From Ligustrum vulgare (taxonomy: Eukaryota > Streptophyta > Magnoliopsida > Lamiales > Oleaceae), in the NCBI GenBank assembly GCA_963555705.1, contig OY743169.1, positions 46,302,124 to 46,366,123 of the forward strand: a DNA stretch of 64,000 bases, given 5' to 3'. This document shows, piece after piece, positions 32,213 to 43,569 of this stretch. The notes beneath the pieces are model-generated. The model searched no databases. It had not been told where the DNA came from and was given only the letters and a program-made list of their open reading frames with translations. Numbering within the stretch: the first letter of the stretch is position 1; the number at the start of each line of letters is the position of its first letter. The position numbers and the translations under genes were made by a program.

Positions 32213-33415
32213 TCACATCATCCCTCCCTCTTCGAAAGGATTCGACCTCGAATCTGTACCTGCATCAAACGGAGATAGATCAGAAACATTAAATGAAGCC
32301 GAAACATTATACTCACCAGGAAGATCGAGTCTATAGGCATTGTTGTTGATCCTTTCAATCACTTGGAATGGACCATCGCCCCGCGGTTGTAACTTTGACT
32401 TGCGTTGTTCTGGAAACCGCTCCTTTCTCAAATGAACCCAAACCCAATCACCGGGTTCAAAAATGATGCCCTTTCTTCCTTTGTTGGCCTGCGAAGCATA
32501 ATGTTCATTTTTCTTTTCAATCGCCAACCTCACCTTGTCGTGGAGTGCTTTAACCATCTCAGCCTTTTTCTTTCCATCTAAACTACTACGTTCATTCACA
32601 GGTAAAGGAATTAAATCCAATGGTGTTAACGGATTAAAACCATAAACAATTTCAAATGGCGAACACGAAGTAGTAGAATGTATAGCTCTATTATATGCAA
32701 ATTCAATAAATGGTAAACACTCTTCCCAATTTTTCAGATTTTTATTGATTATGGTGCGCAATAATTGGATCATTGTCCTATTTACTACCTCGGTATGTCC
32801 ATCGGTCTGTGGGTGACAAGTTGTAGAAAAAAGTAATTTTGTTCCTAATTTGTTACACAAGACTCTCCAAAAATGACTAAGGAATTTAACATCCCTATCC
32901 GAGACAATACTTTTAGGAACCCCATGTAAGCGCACGACTTCTCGAAAGAAAATTTCAGCTATGTTAGTAGCGTTATCAGTTTTGTGGCATGGTATGAAAT
33001 GTGCCATTTTACTAAAACGATCTACTACCACAAAAATTGAATTTCTCCCCTTCTTAGTCCTAGGTAATCCCAAAACAAAATCCATAGAGATATCGACCCA
33101 AGGCTCACTAGGGACGGGCAAAAGCATATATAATCCATGGGGTTTAATCTTAGATTTAGCCTTCTTACAATTAATGCATCTATTACAAACCCGAACCACA
33201 TCAATTTTCATTTTAGGCCAATAGAAATGTTCACTTAGGATTTCAATGGTCTTTTTAATCCCAAAATGACCCATTAGACCTCCACTATGGGCCTCTCTCA
33301 CAAGTAATTCTCTCATTGAACACCTAGGGACACACAATTTATTTTCTCGAAATAAATAATCATCATGTTTAAAGAACCTATCCACAGCCCCTTTACCACA
33401 TGACTCATAAATAAG
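32213..33415 (-). pseudogene. Integrase region of third gypsy element
   Basis: About 400 codons: HHCC-type zinc region ([18 protein letters not shown]), integrase core with [21 protein letters not shown] and [14 protein letters not shown], then a GPF/Y-like module ending NPFEEGG. The frame stops (TGA 32213-32215) right at the LTR border. Shifted by one base, the reading would continue into the LTR tail, as in the inner element. At its start it is out of frame with the RT part. Confidence 0.88.
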
Positions 33416-34884
33416 AAAAGTCCAGGTCATTAGCATACATGTCCTTAATGTATTCAAATCCAAGCAATTTCGAATTTAAAGAATTTAAAAGAACATACCT
33501 TCGAGACAATGCGTCTACCACCACATTTTCCTTACCTTGTTTGTACCGGATGACATAGGGAAATGTTTCGATGAACTCTACCCACCTTGCATGTCTCTTA
33601 CTCAGTTTAGCTTGACCCCTCAAATGTTTCAAGGATTCATGATCAGTGTGTATCACGAACTCCCGTGGCCACAAGTAATGTTGCCATGTTTCCAAAGCGC
33701 GCACAAGTGAGTATAACTCCTTGTCATATGTGGGATAATTAAGTGCAGCCCCTTTTAGTTTTTCACTAAAATAGGCGATTGGCCTTTGATCCTGCATTAA
33801 AACAGCTCCAATGCCTAGCCCTGAGGCATCACATTCAATCTCAAAAGCTTTGTCAAAGTTAGGAAGTGATAAAACCGGTGCTTCACATAACATATTTTTG
33901 ATAGTATCAAATGCATGCTCCTGTTCTACACCCCATTTAAACCCTACACTCTTTTTGACAATTTCTGTGAGTGGTGCAGCAATCGTGCTAAAATTTTTAA
34001 CAAAGCGCCTATAAAAACTAGCCAAGCCATGAAAACTCCTAACCTCAGTTATGCTTTTAGGTGTTGGCCATTCTTTAATAGCTTTGATTTTCTCTTCATC
34101 TACTTCTATCCCTTTAGCACTAACCACATAGCCAAGAAACACAACTTTTTCCATGCAAAAATCACACTTTTTAAAATTAGCAAAAAGTTGCTCTTGTCTT
34201 AAAACCACAAGCACACACCTAACATGCTCCACATGCTCATTCAAAGTTTTACTATATATCAAGATATCATCGAAGTAAACTACAACGAATTTACCTATAA
34301 ATGCACGTAAAACATGATTCATTAAACGCATAAAGGTGCTAGGTGCATTAGTAAGTCCAAAAGGCATTACTAACCATTCATACAAGCCATACTTAGTTTT
34401 AAAAGCAGTTTTCCACTCATCTCCTTCTTTCATTCGAATTTGATGATAACCACTCTTAAGGTCAATTTTACTAAATATGCTAGAGCCATACAATTCATCC
34501 AACATATCATCTAACCTAGGAATAGGATGACGATACTTTACCGTTATGTTGTTGATGGCCCTACAATCAACACACATTCTCCACGTCCCGTCCTTCTTCG
34601 GTACAAGTAACACGGGTACGGCACATGGGCTCATGCTTTCCCTTATGTATCCCTTACTCATTAACTCCTCCACTTGCTTTTGAAGCTCCTTCGTCTCCTC
34701 GGGATTACTCCTATAAGCTGGACGGTTTGGAATGACTGCTCCAGGTATAAAATCAATCTGATGCTCAATACCACGAATGGGTGGCAACCCACTAGGTATA
34801 TCCTCCTGAAATACATCGTCAAATTCCTGCAATAAAGAAATAGCCAAACTAGGGAGGGATTTGTTGGTTTCATCAAAGGCAAGG
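33416..34884 (-). pseudogene. Reverse transcriptase and RNase H of third gypsy element
   Basis: RT with YFDDILIYS near 34250-34280 and RNase H with [12 protein letters not shown] near 33810-33840, intact over about 480 codons. It ends in a frameshift near 33415, where two bases seem missing between DLDFS and IYES. The 5' side is cut by the hAT-type insertion, whose target-site copy is 34885-34892; before insertion the protein read from KDSF into LAFDE. Confidence 0.9.
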
Positions 34885-34892
34885 AATGAATC

Positions 34893-35365
34893 TAGAGATG
34901 GCAAAAAAATCCGATCCGATCCGTTAATCAGTCGATCCGACCCGACCCGATCCGAAAAAATCCCGATCCGTGGATCAATGGATCGGATTTGGATCAGGGG
35001 TGATCCGATCCGACCCGATCCGCGATCCGAATTTTTTTTAAAAATTAAAAAAATATGTAAAAAAAATTAATTATTAAATATAAAATATATAATCTTTTAT
35101 TGAATTTGATACAAAATCATTAATTCTCTGTATATGTAATATTTTGTTGTATGAATTAGATATTATATTAGTTATTTTATGAATTATGTATTGATTTATT
35201 TGTTGTTAACGAAAATTTCTTAATGTTTGTTTCGATCCGACCCGATCCGAACTCGAGACGATCCGAGATTTTTACTGTTTGATCCGATCCGATCCGATCC
35301 GAAATTTCGTAGAGCGAATTTGGATCGGCACTGATCCGCCCCGATCCGCTCCATTGCCATCACTA
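34893..35365. mobile_element. hAT-type non-autonomous element (473 bp) rich in GATCCG
   Basis: Termini TAGAGATGGCAA and TTGCCATCACTA, 8-bp TSD AATGAATC at 34885-34892 and 35366-35373. The subterminal regions are runs of (GATCCGACC)-like repeats; the centre is AT-rich. No transposase. It splits the third gypsy element's polyprotein between protease and RT, so it is younger than that already young element. Confidence 0.92.
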
Positions 35366-35373
35366 AATGAATC

Positions 35374-37293
35374 CTTGTACAATAAAAGGACCATTGGTCG
35401 TTTTTCCATAAATGCTTTTTTGATTTCACTCATTTTTGCGTAGAAACTCATTTTTCTTTCTTTTCTGGCACTCTTTGCTCCCTCTCCTTTTTCTGAGGTA
35501 TGTACCCCAACACTCTTTTTTTCTCTCGCCTCTCCTTTTTCTGGAGTCGTGGCTCCAACTCTCTTTTCCTCTCCTTTTTCTGAGGTCGTGGCCCCAACTC
35601 TCTTTCTCTCATTTTCCTTTACTCTTTTTTCTTCATCATTTTTCAGTTTTATTTGATCTTCATACACTTGTGACGGTGTCAATGGTGCAAGTGTAATGGT
35701 TTTCCCCCCTTTGGTAAAGCTATACCTATTTTTATACCTATCATGCGTGACCTTCCTATCATACTGCCAAGGTCTACCCAACAAAATGTGCCCGGCATGC
35801 ATAGGTACCACATCACACATAACTTCATCCACATAGCTACCAATAGAAAAATTCACCAACACCCTCCTATTCATCTTAATTTCTCCACTATCATTTAACC
35901 ATTGAAGCCTATAAGGTTTAGGATGTTTTAACAAAGGTAATCCTAATTTTTCAACAAGTATAGTACTAGCGACGTTAGTGCAACTACCGCCATCAATAAT
36001 CATACTACATACCTTGTTATTAATGCGACATCGAGTATGAAATATGTTCTCCCGTTGTTGTTCCAAATCATCTGTGTGGATTTGGGCACTAAGGGCTCGC
36101 CTTGCCACTAATAACTCGCCATGCTCCCCGGATAACACATCTTCATCCTCACATATTTCCTCCAACGCTGGCATATCGCTATAATCCTCTTCCTCACTAT
36201 CACTCTCCATAGTTCCATCCTTTCGTAAAAGTACCACTCGCCTATTAGGACATTGAGACGCCACATGTCCTCTCCCCAAACATTTGAAGCATTGAATGTC
36301 TCTACTCCTAGACGGTTGAGGTTCCCCTTTAGGTACGAATTTATTAGCTTGTTCCTCCTTCCCTTTTGGTGCCTCAAACTTCCCTTTTGGTGCTTCAAAC
36401 TTTCCTTTAGAAACAGCCCCTTCTCCTTTACCTTCCCACTTCGGCTTCCAAGAAGAATTAGTACCCGATTGATACCTTGCTGTCCCCTTCTTCTTCAATT
36501 GCTTCTCAACCTTTATAGCCATGTGCAACATATCCTCCATCTCCAAGTAATGTTGTAGTTCAACCACATTAGCTATATCCCTATTCAACCCATTCAAAAA
36601 TCGAGCCATCGTAGCCTCCCTATCCTCATCTACATTAGCTCTAATCATCAATATCTCCATCTCCTTGTGATAATCCTCCACACTCTTTGATCCTTGGTAT
36701 AGACCTTGCAACTTTTGATGAAGCTCCCGATGGTAATAACTAGGAACGAACCTCTTTCTCATGATAGCTTTTAATTCATCCCAAGTACTAACGGGTCTCT
36801 CGCGATTCCTCCTCCTAGAAGTCACCAATTGGTCCCACCAAGTAATAGCATACTCGGAGAATTCAAGTACCGCTACTTTAACCTTTTTCTCTTCCGAATA
36901 AGTGTAGCAATTAAAAATTAATTCCATCTTCTTCTCCCATTCTAGGTATGCTTCCGGATCACTCCTACCCTTGAATGATGGAACTGTCATTTTGATGTTG
37001 CTCATACCACCATCCATTCTATCGCCACCAAGATCTCTATCCCTTCTTCCATGCCTAACTACTCTATCCACAATTGCCCCATCGTCAAAATCACTACCTT
37101 CTTCATTCTCATCGATCCCCTCTACTCTACGACCTTGTCCACCTTGCCTACGGGCATTAGGCACTTCCCGAGGTTGCTCAAGCCTTTCTAACCTACCTAA
37201 CACATCCCCAAACAACCGCTCAAACCGTTGTACCATCTCTTCCGTCATGTTGGCTCGATCGTTGTTTTTTGCAGTAGAAGATTGTTCAGACAT
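35374..37293 (-). pseudogene. gag and protease of third gypsy element
   Basis: The ATG at 37293-37291 starts MSEQSSTAKN. Gag core near 36960-36560, zinc knuckle CFKCLGRGHVASQC near 36298-36255, protease with IIDGGSCTN near 36000, then a linker with repeated VGATTSEKGE-like units (about 35620-35490). The frame is intact up to the hAT-type insertion. A GTG further upstream is in frame, but the ATG just after the shared leader motif is the better start. Confidence 0.88.
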
Positions 37294-37866
37294 CCTAACA
37301 CTAAATATTATATGCCTCACGTGTATTTCGCTCGTGTATCACTCAAATTAGGCTTTTACCCTCTATTGATCTCACCTCTCTTCCTTTTTCCACTCAATAG
37401 CTTTCACCCCAATTGCTTCAAAGAACGAACCCGAACTCAACAAGTTTAAGCCCGAATGATTCAAATCGAGTAAGAGTGAGAATTTAAGGAATTTGTTGGA
37501 AAACTCAAAGAAGACCTTTAGAGAATTGAATTTGACTCTATAAGGGACTTGACACTTTTTATGGAAACTAAGATTGTTTCAAGAAAATAATTCTTGAAAA
37601 TCAGATATCAACTATTTTAATTAAACTGAGAATTTTCGTTTTTTTTTTTTTTTTTTTTTTCGAAAATTCAACTACGAGAAAACGAAACAAACGAAATTAA
37701 ATTCGGATAACAAACGAAGGAAATAACGACTTTTGAATTTTTTTGTGACACTTTTCTGAATTAAAGACTCAAAACTGGAAGAACACGAAGAACAAGAATA
37801 AGAAACTCAAGAAAACAAAAACAAAGATATAACCTTGATTTTTGGAGCCTAAGCTCTGATACCAGA
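37294..37866 (-). other. Leader and primer site of third gypsy element
   Basis: Minus-strand leader: primer site GCTCTGATACCA (plus-strand view) at 37853-37864, a T-run at 37639-37660, and the shared 16-mer (complement CGCTCGTGTATCACTC) at 37329-37344, 35 bases before gag. Confidence 0.8.
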
Positions 37867-38745
37867 TGATGCAAACCACGTAGCAATTGTAGCTACGCAA
37901 CCCACAAATTATTGGAATCGACCCAAGAACGCCAAAGAACCACGATTTAGAGATTGATTCAAATTAATTGAACCAAGCAACCAACACAATCAATTGATAT
38001 GTTGACCTCTTGATCACAATAAAAGTAAATCTCACCCAAGAATTGAACAAACAAGATGAACTCGCAAGTTCGAATTTTATTCAATGAAGAATAAAGGTTG
38101 TGAAAGCAATTTAGCCTCTCAATTATAATATCAAAGTTGTGTTATGAATAATGAAAATTACATCCCTATATATAGGGTCAAAACTAGGTTAAAGAGTTCT
38201 AATTAAATAAGGAAACAACTACCCAAAATTATGGAAATAAAATAAACCTAAATTTACGCGTAATCGGTTTTACGGCCGTGACTGATTTTCTTACGGCCGT
38301 AACCCTGTTTCTGAATCACTCTTACGGCCGTGACAATTGGACTTACGGCCGTAAGTCCAAAACATACGAATTCCAATTTTAAGCAGTAACTCCCTTACGG
38401 CCGTGATATTAACCTTTACGGCCGTAAACCTTAATTTATTCAAAAATTCAGTTTTAAGCAGAACGTTGATTACGGCCGTGAGAATGTTGAATTACGGCCG
38501 TTATTCCCAAATTTTGGCAATCTTCTTCGACGGCTTGGATGAGGTTGATCCACTCGTCGTTTTAGCTCGGCCCCAACATGAAACTTGCTTCTTTCGATGA
38601 CACGAACATTGTTTTGGTCATTGTTTCTTGAACTAACTTGTCCATTGCTTCCTTGGCCCTCTTTGCTTGCAATCGAGTCATCGGTCCTCCTTTGATCTTC
38701 AACGGATCTTTGTGCGGGCTTGTATCCGTGGTCTGGATCACATCA
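37867..38745 (-). repeat. 5' LTR of third gypsy element (879 bp)
   Basis: Same length as its partner; about four differences by eye (for example near 38468, 38502, 38564, 38618). Next to it on the right is copia sequence without a matching TSD. Confidence 0.93.
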
Positions 38746-38940
38746 GAATTTCTTTAAGATTTGTTCAGCCCTCCAAACAGTTACCCCAGCACTTATATCC
38801 TTAGGATAGGACTTTGAAAAATAATTTTCTAAGTGCTGTAACAATTCACTTATCGAATGACTTGTTATTACCCTTTGAACCCGTGAATTACTCATTTCGT
38901 AATGACAGGTAGGGTTGCCGTCATTGGTGAATTTATAATA

Positions 38941-40540
38941 GGAGTTTTAGCCCTATCCTACTCGATGTTTGTCTTACCAACTCTTTGGTAAGTGGTTTTG
39001 TGAATGGATCAGCCAAATTTTCACTTGACCTCACATAGGTAAGTGATATTATTTCATCCTTTATTAATTTTCTTATGTAATCATGTCTAAGACTCATGTG
39101 TCTTGACTTTCCGTTGTAGACTTCATTATAAGCCCTTGCTAGAGTAGCTTGACTATCGCATAGTATAGATATTGAAGATTCATTCTTCGTATCTAGTTGG
39201 AACTTCATAAAGAAGATCCTTAAGCCACTCTGCTTCCTTTCCTGTTTCGGATAATGCCACAAACTCGGATTCCATAGTGGAATGTGTTATCATTGTTTGT
39301 TTCTTTGATCTCCAAGAAACAGCACCACCTCCAAGTGTAAACAACCATCCTGAGGTTGATTTATTTTCTCTAGCATTTGATATCCAACTTGCATCGGTAT
39401 ATCCTTCTAATATAGTTGGAAACTTGGAATATTGAATTCCAAGATTTTTAGTTCTCTTTAGATAACCAAGAACTCTTCCAATCACTTTCCAATGTTCAAC
39501 ACTTGGATTGCTAGTAAACCTACTAAGTTTACTCACGGCAAATGCAATATCTGGTCTTGTGCATTGAACTGCATACATTAGACTCCCAATTGCACTTGCA
39601 TATTCGAGTTGTCCAATAGCCCTTTCAACATTCTTTACAAGTTTAATACTTGAATCAAATGGAGTATTTGCCTCTTTAATGTTCAAATGTTTGAACTTTT
39701 CAATCACATTCTCTATATAATGTGATTGGGTTAATGCATACCCCCAACTCATTCTTGATCACTTTTATACCCAATATGGTATCCACTTGACCAAGATCTT
39801 TCATTTTGAATGTTGACGATAGAAACCTCTTCGTTTCTTTTATTCCATTCATGTGATTACTTATAATCAACATGTCATCCACATACAAACACACAAATGT
39901 AACAAGTTTATCACAACTTTTGATATATAAACATTTATCTACCACATTGTGTGAAAAACCAAAAGACATAATTGCATTATCAAATTTCTCATGTCATTTT
40001 TTAGGAGCTTGTTTTAAACCATATAGCGATTTAATAAGTTTACAAACTTTATTTTCATTACCCGGAAGAACAAAACCTTCCGGTTGTTCCATGTAAACTT
40101 CTTCATCTAGTTCTCCATTTAAAAATGCAGTCTTCACATCCATTTGATGCACATGTAAATCAAATATAGACGATAGTGCAAATAGTATTCTAATAGTAGT
40201 GATCCTAGCCACCGGTGCATAAGTGTCAAAATAATCAATTCCTTCCTTTTGTCGAAAACATTTAACGACTAATCTTGCTTTATAGGTTTGGATCGAACCA
40301 TCGGTACTGTATTTCCTTTGAAATACCCACTTGCAACCAATGGCTTTTGATCCAGCCGGTAAATCAACAATCTTCCAAGTATTGTTGGACGTTATAGAAT
40401 CCATTTCATCATTGATAGCATCCTTCCAAAATGTGCTATCTCTAGAAGTCATTGCTTCTTTATAGGTTTTAGGATCACTATCAATTTGAAGAACATATGG
40501 AATTGTTCTTACTATATCTTCCTTACTTGCTTCAACCAAG
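38941..40540 (-). pseudogene. Copia reverse transcriptase and RNase H, frame-broken
   Basis: Blocks in order on minus: RT start (FWKDAINDEMDSI, CKWVFQRKYSTDG, VHQMDVKTAFLNGELDEEV), LYVDDMLII near 39870, then the RNase H part ([37 protein letters not shown]). At least three breaks: a stop near 39994 after YGLKQAPKK, a frameshift near 39730, and another near 39200. Function is lost. Confidence 0.88.
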
Positions 40541-40611
40541 TAAAAGGAGATTCTTTGAGAATCAATCTCATCGTGTCCTAATACCTTTTCTTTACGAGAT
40601 CTCTTGCTTCT

Positions 40612-42923
40612 TCACGGTTCACTAGTCTCAATTACATCTTGGGTAGATGTTTCTAGTGATTTAGAAGCCGGAAATTCATTTTGAATTTCTATTGAATTTT
40701 GAGGAATATCATCAACGCTTAATGAATTCTCAAAAAATTTCACATCTCGTGATTCTATAATCGCATTGGATATTAGATCAAGTAGCCTATATGCTTTACT
40801 ATTTATAGCATATCCAACAAAGGCACTCTTGATCCCTCTTGGTCCTAGTTTTGTCCTACTAGGATTGGTGTTTTTATAATAAGTCAAACACCCCCACACT
40901 TTAAAATACCCAATGTTAGGCTTCCGACATTTCCACAATTCATAAGGTGAAACTTTAAGTTTCTTAGAAGGAATTCTATTATGTATATGACATGCGGTAA
41001 ATAATGCCTCACCCCATAAGTAATTAGGCAATTTAGACCTTGTTAGCATAGCATTTATCATCTCAACTAAGGTTCTATTTTTCCTTTCCGCCAAGCCATT
41101 TTGTTCCGGTGTTCTAGGTGCACTACATTGGTGTAAAATACCATATTCTTCACAAAAGATATCAAATTATTTAGAAAAGTATTCACCACCTCTATCACTT
41201 CTAAGAATTTTAATCTTTTTATCCTTTTGATTTTCTATTTCACTTTTATATGCTTTAAACATATGAAAAGCCTCATTTTTATGTTTCATTAGATAAACAT
41301 AACAAAATCTAGAATAATCATTAATGAAAGTGATAAAATATTTATTACCACCCCTAGTTAACATGCCATTAAGTTCACAAATGTCGGTATGAACTAAATC
41401 AAGAATATTAGATGATCTATCTACACTTTGAAAAGGTTTTTTAATCATTTTGGACTTAGTGCAAATTTCACATTTTTCATTCTTTGTAAAATCACAAGAT
41501 AGCATGCCATTTCTAATCATTCTATGCAAGGTAGAATATCCAACATGTCCTAATCTATCATGCCATAAATCTAAAGAACACACAAAGTAAGAAGAATTAA
41601 TTTTATTAATTGCATTGTCAATAGTACACAATTTGACCATTCCATTAGTGGAATAGCCTTTACCAACAAAGAAACCATTTCGGGATAATACAAGTTTTCC
41701 CGACTCAAAAATACATTTCACGCCCGGTTTTCCCAACAAATCACCACTTACAAGGTTTCTATTCATATCCGGTACATGTAAAACATTTGTAAGAGTTACA
41801 ACCTTTCCGGATGTGAATTGAAGATCAACATTCCATTTGCCTATGACTTTCGAACAATTTTCATTTCCCATTTGAATTTGTTGACCATTATCAATCTCTT
41901 GATAGGTCTTGTATAGGGATTTGTCATAGCAAACATGAACGGTGGCGCAAGTATCATACCACCATCCCGGAATTTTTCCTTTGACAGAATTTACTTCGCT
42001 TATAGTAGCAATAATTTCATTCTTGTCAATGGAATTAACCTTGCCTCCAAAATTGCTTTGTTTTTTATGTCGGCAATCTTTCGCAAAGTGGCCGAATTTT
42101 CCACATACAAAGCATTCTCCCTTGGGCTTCTTTTTGAATTTGTTGTTATTGTTGCTAGTAAAATTTCTCTTGTTTACTTTGGTCACTTTGTTGTTCTCCA
42201 AGGCATTGGATTTAGAAGTGCCAACATGAGAGTTCTCAATCCCATCTCTTGCCCTCGACTCTTCCTCAATTCGGAGATGTTTTCGAATTTGCTCCATTGA
42301 AAAGTCTTCGGAGTTGTGAAGGATTTTCTTCCTATATCCTCTCCAAGTAGAAGGCAATTTTGCAATAATTGCTCCTACTTGAAATGATTCCGGAAGTTCT
42401 ATCTCACCGCTTTTAATTTATTGACAATCACTTGCAATTCATGAACTTGGGGTAATAGGAGAACATTTTCCAAAAATTTAAAATCGAAGTACTTTGTTAT
42501 AAGGAATTTTGTAGTTCCTTCCTCTTCGGCCTTGTACTTGTTTTCAAGTGCATTTCATATCTCTTTTGCAGATTTAGTGTTGGTGTACAAGTCGTAGAGA
42601 CGATCCGAAAGTGCATTCAAGATATGGCCACGACAAATAAGTTCGTCTTCTTCTCGCTTCTTTCGATCAATCCTTGCTTGTTCGGTATCTTTATCTGAAG
42701 GTTCGGGCAAGTCTTCCAAATTGGGATCAAGGATGTAGAATATTTTCAGCGCCGTTAGTAGGAACTTAATTTTGTCTTGCCACCTTGTGAAGTTGGTACC
42801 ATCAAAACGATCCAAGCGAACTAAATCTTGATTCATCAACTTGATTGTAGCCATGGTTGTGTCTCCTTCGGTTGCCATCGCAAAAATTTCGCTTTTAGAT
42901 TGTTGAGAAATTTCCTTTCTCAA
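40612..42923 (-). pseudogene. Copia gag, protease and integrase, frame-broken
   Basis: The gag start near 42875 is followed by DRFDGTNFTRWQDKIKFLLT, as in Tnt1/Tork-like copia. Zinc knuckle CFVCGKFGHFAKDC near 42110, protease with WWYDTCATVHVC (near 41950; Cys where Gly is usual in DTGA), integrase HHCC and core (DLVHTDICELNG, NDYSRFCYVYL, PEQNGLAERKNRTL). Breaks: frameshift near 42400, TAA at 41167, and a stop at 40612. A degenerate copy. Confidence 0.88.
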
Positions 42924-43565
42924 ATAAAATATGTTATAACGAAGTTAACTCAAAACTTGAAACAAGGAATCAAGAAGAAATAAAAAATTGCAAAATGACT
43001 TGAATCGCAAAGAATGCTGTCCTAAAAGCGAAATTTGCGCCCTCTCGGAATGAAAATGCTAAAGGGCCTCCAAGCAAATTGCTTTAGCGGATTTCAAGCA
43101 TCAAACCAAGTATCAAATAGCACAATTGATAAACTTGGAGAATAGGAACAAGAAGAGCAAATTTTTTAGATTCTAAGTATAAAATTTAAGACTTTGAATG
43201 ATAATCACTATTGAAAGTTTGATGATCAAAAGGTTGTTCAAAACCATGAATTCTATACCTATTTATAGAATTCTATCATCCCAAATCATTGTTCATGCAA
43301 GTCTTCATAAAAGAGTGCCAAAAATAATTGAAAAGGTATATGAGAAATTCTGAAAAAAAAAATTTCAACGGTCAAATTTTTATACCACGCGATCGCGCGA
43401 TGCCTTGAAAAAATATGCAGTGACCATTATCACTTAACCACGCGATCGCGTGGTTCTTCATTTTTTCCGGACCTTCAGGTCCGGTCCGGACCATTTGGTC
43501 CGTCCAGTTTTTATTTGGTCCGGTTTTTCACTTCTTGGATCGATTCCTTATATTTTAGACCGGTT
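42924..43565 (-). promoter_or_regulatory. Probable copia leader and 5' LTR with CpG palindromes
   Basis: Contains the perfect 20-bp palindrome AACCACGCGATCGCGTGGTT at 43436-43455, a related copy near 43385, and GGACC/GGTCC inverted repeats at 43468-43502. TATA-like box near 43257 (minus). LTR limits are not certain. Confidence 0.5.
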
Positions 43566-43569
43566 CTTG

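Larger units (their letters stand above)
31342..32220 (-). repeat. 3' LTR of third gypsy element (879 bp)
   Basis: Holds eight ACGGCCGT sites (31747/31768, 31799/31820, 31872/31893, 31947/31969) and a TATA-like CTATATATAG at 31641-31650 (minus strand promoter direction). Its 5' end on minus contains an open frame with GGPMTRLQAKRAKEAM, equivalent to the polyprotein tail of the inner element but out of frame with the upstream ORF. Confidence 0.93.
31342..38745 (-). mobile_element. Third Ty3/gypsy element of the same clade (minus strand)
   Basis: 879-bp LTRs at both ends, Met-tRNA primer site at 37853-37864, purine tract at 32221-32232 (complement), and gag-pol in the standard order. On minus the LTR starts TGATGTGATCC, as in the outer element. 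By eye the LTRs differ at only about four positions, so it is young. The flanks do not match (CTTCC left, GAATT right), so no TSD is visible. The left neighbour is a B3-gene remnant and the right neighbour the 3' part of a copia element. Coding is broken by an hAT-type insertion and one frameshift. Confidence 0.93.
38746..43565 (-). mobile_element. Truncated Ty1/copia element (Tork/Tnt1-like)
   Basis: Minus-strand gag, protease, integrase, RT and RNase H in copia order. The 3' LTR is missing: sequence downstream of RNase H (38746-38940) runs straight into the third gypsy LTR. A 5' LTR/leader probably lies between 42924 and about 43565, with a TATA-like TATAAATAGG (minus, near 43257-43266), but its ends and primer site were not identified. 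Confidence 0.82.
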
